DNA of 8,542 nt. It comes from Candidatus Omnitrophota bacterium. GTDB taxonomy: Bacteria > Omnitrophota > Koll11 > Gygaellales > Profunditerraquicolaceae. Below, piece after piece: positions 5,382-8,542 of this stretch. The stretch is from the NCBI GenBank assembly GCA_026387515.1, contig JAPLLP010000096.1:1-8542 (forward strand). Reading direction: 5' to 3'. Numbering within the stretch: the stretch's first letter is position 1; each line of letters starts with the position of its first letter. Position numbers and translations under genes: made by a program. The notes under the pieces were generated by a model. It was not told the origin of the DNA. It made no database searches and saw only the letters and a list, made by a program, of their open reading frames with translations.

Positions 5382-6918
5382 ATGCAAAAGGTAAAATTAT
5401 ACGATACCACGTTGCGCGACGGCGCGCAGGGAGAAGGTATTTCTTATTCAGTAACGGATAAAATCCATATCGCCCAGGAGTTGGACCTATTGGGAATACA
5501 TTACATAGAAGGCGGCTGGCCGGGCTCTAACCCCAAGGATATGGAATTTTTCTTGAAAATGTCTAAGCTGCGCCTGAATAACAGCGAACTCGTGGCCTTT
5601 GGCTCTACCCGCAAAGCCCATACGCCGGCGGAAAAAGACCCCAACCTGCTTGCATTATTGAAATCACAGGTCAAGATCGTGACTCTCTTTGGAAAAACCT
5701 GGGACCTGCATATCACTGAAGTACTCAAGACTACCCTAGAGGAAAACCTGGCAATGATCGGGGATTCAGTTAGATTCCTTGCTTCAAAAGGGATCACGGT
5801 ATTCTATGACGCGGAACATTTCTTTGATGCCTATCGAGCAAATAAAGAATACAGCCTCCGATGCCTGATCGCCGCGCAAGAGGCAGGCGCGCAGGCAATC
5901 TGCCTCTGTGACACTAACGGCGGAACTTTGACCTCCGGCATTTCGGCTGCGATCAAAGAAATCCAGCCCGATATTAAAGTGAGCTTGGGCATTCATTGTC
6001 ATAATGACTCCGGGCTTGCTGTGGCCAATTCCATTGCCGCGGTCGAGGCAGGAGCGGATATGGTGCAGGGAACCATCAATGGTTACGGAGAGCGTTGCGG
6101 AAACGCCGACCTTATCCCGATTATAGCTAATCTCAAACTGAAATTAGGCGTCGATTGCATAACTGACGAAAAGTTAAAAGAACTCACCAAGGTGAGATGA
6201 ACAACCATACACCGGGACTTCTGCCTTCGCGCACAAGGGGGGAGTGCATATCAACGCGGTGATGAAAAACCCCAAAACCTATGAACATATCGAACCGAAC
6301 CTGGTAGGAAATAAAAGTCGGATCCTGGTTTCGGAACTGGCAGGGAAAACGGGGGTATATATCCGGGCGAAGGGGCTAGACTTAGATCTGAACAAGGATG
6401 ACCCGCAGACGAAAAAAATACTGCAGCTTATCCAGAAGCTTGAGCACGAGGGTTACCATTTTGAGGCAGCGGATGCCTCTTTTGAGCTGTTGATGAAAAG
6501 GGCGCTGAAAAAATATAACAAGTTCTTCGACCTCACCGGATTCCGCGTGGTGCTTGAGAAAGAATCTAATAAAAAAATCACTACCGAGGCAATCATTAAG
6601 CTAAAGGTAAAAAACACTAAGGTCCACACCGCAGCAGACGGAGATGGCCCGGTCAACGCCCTGGATAATGCCTTGCGCAAGGCCTTGCGCGAATTTTACC
6701 CGAACCTCTCCAAGATGCATCTTTCTGATTTTAAGGTGCGCGTGCTAGATGAAAAAGCAGGCACTGCGGCAAAAGTGCGCGTCTTGATCGAATCGCAGGA
6801 CGAAAACGATACCTGGAGCACCATCGGTGTATCGGAAAACATAATCGAGGCCAGCTGGCAAGCCCTCCTGGATAGCATAGAATACAAGCTCCTGAAAGAT
6901 AAATCTAATGGAAAATGA
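5382..6918 (+). pseudogene. cimA: (R)-citramalate synthase, split by a small frameshifting deletion
   Basis: CimA condenses pyruvate and acetyl-CoA to citramalate, a threonine-independent route to 2-oxobutyrate and isoleucine. The first piece (5382-6200, 272 residues) is the catalytic barrel: LYDTTLRDGAQGEG (6-19, metal ligand Asp13 region), IEGGWPGSNPKD, HCHNDSG (205-211, metal-binding His pair), and GTINGYGERCGNADL. It ends LKELTKVR then TGA. Another frame, open from 6196, carries DEQPYTGTSAFAHKGGVHIN, then YEHI-PNLVGN, SELAGKTG and the C-terminal leucine-binding-type regulatory domain (VHTAADGDGPVNALDNALRKAL) to 6918. Compared with the family, about 12-15 linker residues are missing and the frame shifts by one, as a deletion of 3n+2 bases (around 40 nt) would cause. 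The start is ATG 5382 with GAGAGG 5 nt upstream; the earlier in-frame TTG at 5316 lies in the structured spacer. With the gap restored, length fits the roughly 525-residue family. The end overlaps valS by 11 nt. Confidence 0.87.
6193..6200 (+). other. cimA: Deletion and frameshift junction in cimA
   Basis: The upstream frame ends at TGA 6198-6200 and the downstream frame is closed by TGA 6193-6195, so the switch must lie between these two stops. Homologs continue LKELTxVSRYV and about ten more residues before QPYxGxSAFAHKGG; here the text jumps from LTKV almost directly to DEQPY. Confidence 0.75.
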
Positions 6919-8542
6919 GATCCCCAAGCAATATAACCCCAAAGATACCGAGGATACCTGGTATAAATTTTGGGAAGAGCAAAATTTTTTTTCCGCCAGG
7001 CCTAATCCCCAAAAGAAGCCTTTCGCTATAGTCATCCCTCCGCCCAACGTAACAGGGATACTGCACATGGGCCATGCCTTAAATAACACTATCCAGGATA
7101 TCCTCATCCGCTATCACCGCATGAAAGGCGAAGAGTCCCTATGGATGCCGGGAACTGACCATGCCGGGATTGCTACCCAAAACGTAGTAGAGAGGGCCCT
7201 GGCTAAAGAAAATGTCAAACGCCAGGACCTGGGCAGGGATAAATTCATCGAAAAGGTCTGGCTCTGGAAAGAACAATATGGCTCTACGATCATCCGGCAG
7301 TTAAAAAAGATAGGCGCCTCCTGTGACTGGTCAAGGACGCGCTTTACCATGGATGAGGAATACTCCAAAGCGGTAATCGAAGTTTTTGTGCGCCTCTATG
7401 AAAAAGGCCTGATCTATCAGGGAAACTACATTATCAACTGGTGCCCGCGCTGCCAAACCGCCCTTTCTGACGAAGAGGCGCCGCATAAAGAACTACAGGG
7501 AAATTTGTATTATTTAAAGTATCCTGTTAAGGGGACAGGGACACATGTAGTAGTTGCTACTACACGACCGGAAACCATGCTTGGCGATACCGCGGTAGCG
7601 GTAAACCCCAAAGATAAACGATATAAGAAACTAATCGGAGAGACCTTAATCCTGCCCTTAATTAATCGTGAAATAAAAATCATCGCGGATGAAATGGTAG
7701 ATATGAAATTCGGCACCGGAGCGGTCAAGGTAACTCCCGCGCATGACCCTAATGATTACGCTTTGGGCAAAAAACACAAGCTGGAATTTGTAAACGTGAT
7801 GCATGCCGACGGCCGGATGAATGAAAATGCCGGAGCGTACAAAGACATGGACCGTTTCGAAGCCAGAGAGGTCATCTTAGAGGATTTAAAAGAAAAGGGG
7901 CTCCTAGAAAAGGTGGAACCCCATCAATTTTCCGCGGGCCACTGCTACCGCTGCCATACCATAATCGAACCATACTTATCCAAACAGTGGTTCGTAAAAA
8001 TGAAACCCCTGGCCAAAGATGCAATACAAGCGGTAAAAAAGGGCAAGATCAAATTTTACCCTGCGCGCTGGACTAAAGTTTACCTCAACTGGATGGAAAA
8101 TATCCAGGACTGGTGCATTTCAAGGCAGATCTGGTGGGGCCACCGCATCCCCGTATACTATTGTAAAAAGTGTCCAGGCAAAGACTCAATAATCGTTGCC
8201 AGGACAAAACCGCAAATCTGCCCGAACTGCGGCGGTAACGACATAGCCCAGGACGAAGATGTATTGGATACCTGGTTTTCCAGCTGGCTCTGGCCATTTG
8301 CCACCTTCGGCTGGCCTAAAACCTCGCAAGACCTGAAATATTTTTATCCCACCTCTGTCCTCGTCACTGCCCCAGAAATTATTTTCTTTTGGGTTGCGCG
8401 CATGATCATGGCAGGCTTAGAGTTTATGCAGGATATACCTTTTAGGGATGTCTATATACATGGCACCGTGCGTGACATTGAAGGCAAAAAAATGTCCAAA
8501 TCCCTGGGGAACATTATTGACCCGCTGGATATAATAAGTGAA
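6908..8542 (+). CDS. valS: Valyl-tRNA synthetase, 3'-truncated by window edge
   Basis: ValRS charges tRNA-Val with valine and edits mischarged threonine. The frame is open for 545 codons with no interruption to the window end; the complete enzyme is usually about 880-950 residues, so the anticodon-binding and coiled-coil C-terminal parts lie beyond. Visible in order: [15 protein letters not shown] with the HIGH-type motif HMGH at 53-56; [15 protein letters not shown] (82-96), typical of ValRS; the inserted editing domain with [10 protein letters not shown] from residue 218; Cys pairs (WCPRC, CYRC, and CKKC with CPNC) that suggest zinc sites; [33 protein letters not shown]; and KMSKS at 528-532. 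The start ATG overlaps the end of cimA by 11 nt and has only a weak purine stretch upstream, so its translation probably depends on ribosomes ending cimA. Confidence 0.96.
   Translation, partial: MENEIPKQYNPKDTEDTWYKFWEEQNFFSARPNPQKKPFAIVIPPPNVTGILHMGHALNNTIQDILIRYHRMKGEESLWMPGTDHAGIATQNVVERALAKENVKRQDLGRDKFIEKVWLWKEQYGSTIIRQLKKIGASCDWSRTRFTMDEEYSKAVIEVFVRLYEKGLIYQGNYIINWCPRCQTALSDEEAPHKELQGNLYYLKYPVKGTGTHVVVATTRPETMLGDTAVAVNPKDKRYKKLIGETLILPLINREIKIIADEMVDMKFGTGAVKVTPAHDPNDYALGKKHKLEFVNVMHADGRMNENAGAYKDMDRFEAREVILEDLKEKGLLEKVEPHQFSAGHCYRCHTIIEPYLSKQWFVKMKPLAKDAIQAVKKGKIKFYPARWTKVYLNWMENIQDWCISRQIWWGHRIPVYYCKKCPGKDSIIVARTKPQICPNCGGNDIAQDEDVLDTWFSSWLWPFATFGWPKTSQDLKYFYPTSVLVTAPEIIFFWVARMIMAGLEFMQDIPFRDVYIHGTVRDIEGKKMSKSLGNIIDPLDIISE

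Noticed and set aside
6190..6204. Programmed frameshift in cimA
   Set aside because: Linker residues are missing as well as the frame being changed, and there is no slippery heptamer at the junction.
6671..6690. Overlapping palindromes CCTTGCGCAAGG and GCGCAAGGCCTTGCGC
   Set aside because: They arise from two near-identical codon sets for A-L-R-K-A-L-R-E in a conserved part of the CimA regulatory domain, so a coding explanation is enough.
6244..6918. Separate gene starting at GTG 6244
   Set aside because: The frame is the second half of cimA; conserved residues continue upstream of the GTG to 6196, so the GTG is only an internal Val codon.

Overview
The window is a dense run of eight genes, all on the + strand, from a bacterial genome. 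Gaps are tiny (1, 6 and 1 nt), two junctions overlap by 11 nt, and only two spacers exceed 50 nt (75 and 97 nt). GC content looks moderate. I saw no rRNA, tRNA, CRISPR array, transposase or phage gene. The mix of genes (a CoaB with the GFKxE-type motif, the archaeal/ApgM-type mutase homolog next to aspartate kinase, then citramalate synthase) resembles uncultivated lineages such as Omnitrophota. Some Desulfobacterota share parts of this order, so the taxonomic call is only an inference.

Layout: (i) 2-598, 3' part of the CoA-biosynthesis gene coaB, cut by the window edge; (ii) 600-1322, a nucleotidyltransferase-fold protein with an altered acidic motif; (iii) 1329-2231, a secreted and membrane-anchored TPM-domain protein with a 16-glycine run near its C-terminus; (iv) a 75-nt spacer with two adjacent hairpins; (v) 2307-2864, LemA; (vi) 2866-4074, a cofactor-independent phosphoglycerate mutase homolog that may instead be the proposed alternative homoserine kinase; (vii) 4064-5284, aspartate kinase lysC with an in-frame TAA at codon 93; (viii) a 97-nt spacer that folds on paper into a three-way junction plus a hairpin over the next ribosome binding site; (ix) 5382-6918, citramalate synthase cimA, broken by a small frameshifting deletion; (x) 6908-8542, the first 545 codons of valS, which runs off the window.

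The first half pairs CoA synthesis with an envelope-type TPM/LemA module. The second half is a branched-chain and aspartate-family amino-acid block: LysC makes aspartyl phosphate (for Lys, Thr and Met), the ApgM homolog may phosphorylate homoserine, CimA makes the 2-oxobutyrate precursor for isoleucine without using threonine, and ValRS uses a product of the same branched-chain pathway.

The points most worth a second look are the two lesions in neighbouring amino-acid genes, a near-perfect internal Shine-Dalgarno that would still yield a separate aspartokinase beta subunit downstream of the stop, and the structured lysC-cimA spacer. I see no clearly new multi-gene system; the structured spacer is the best candidate for something undescribed.
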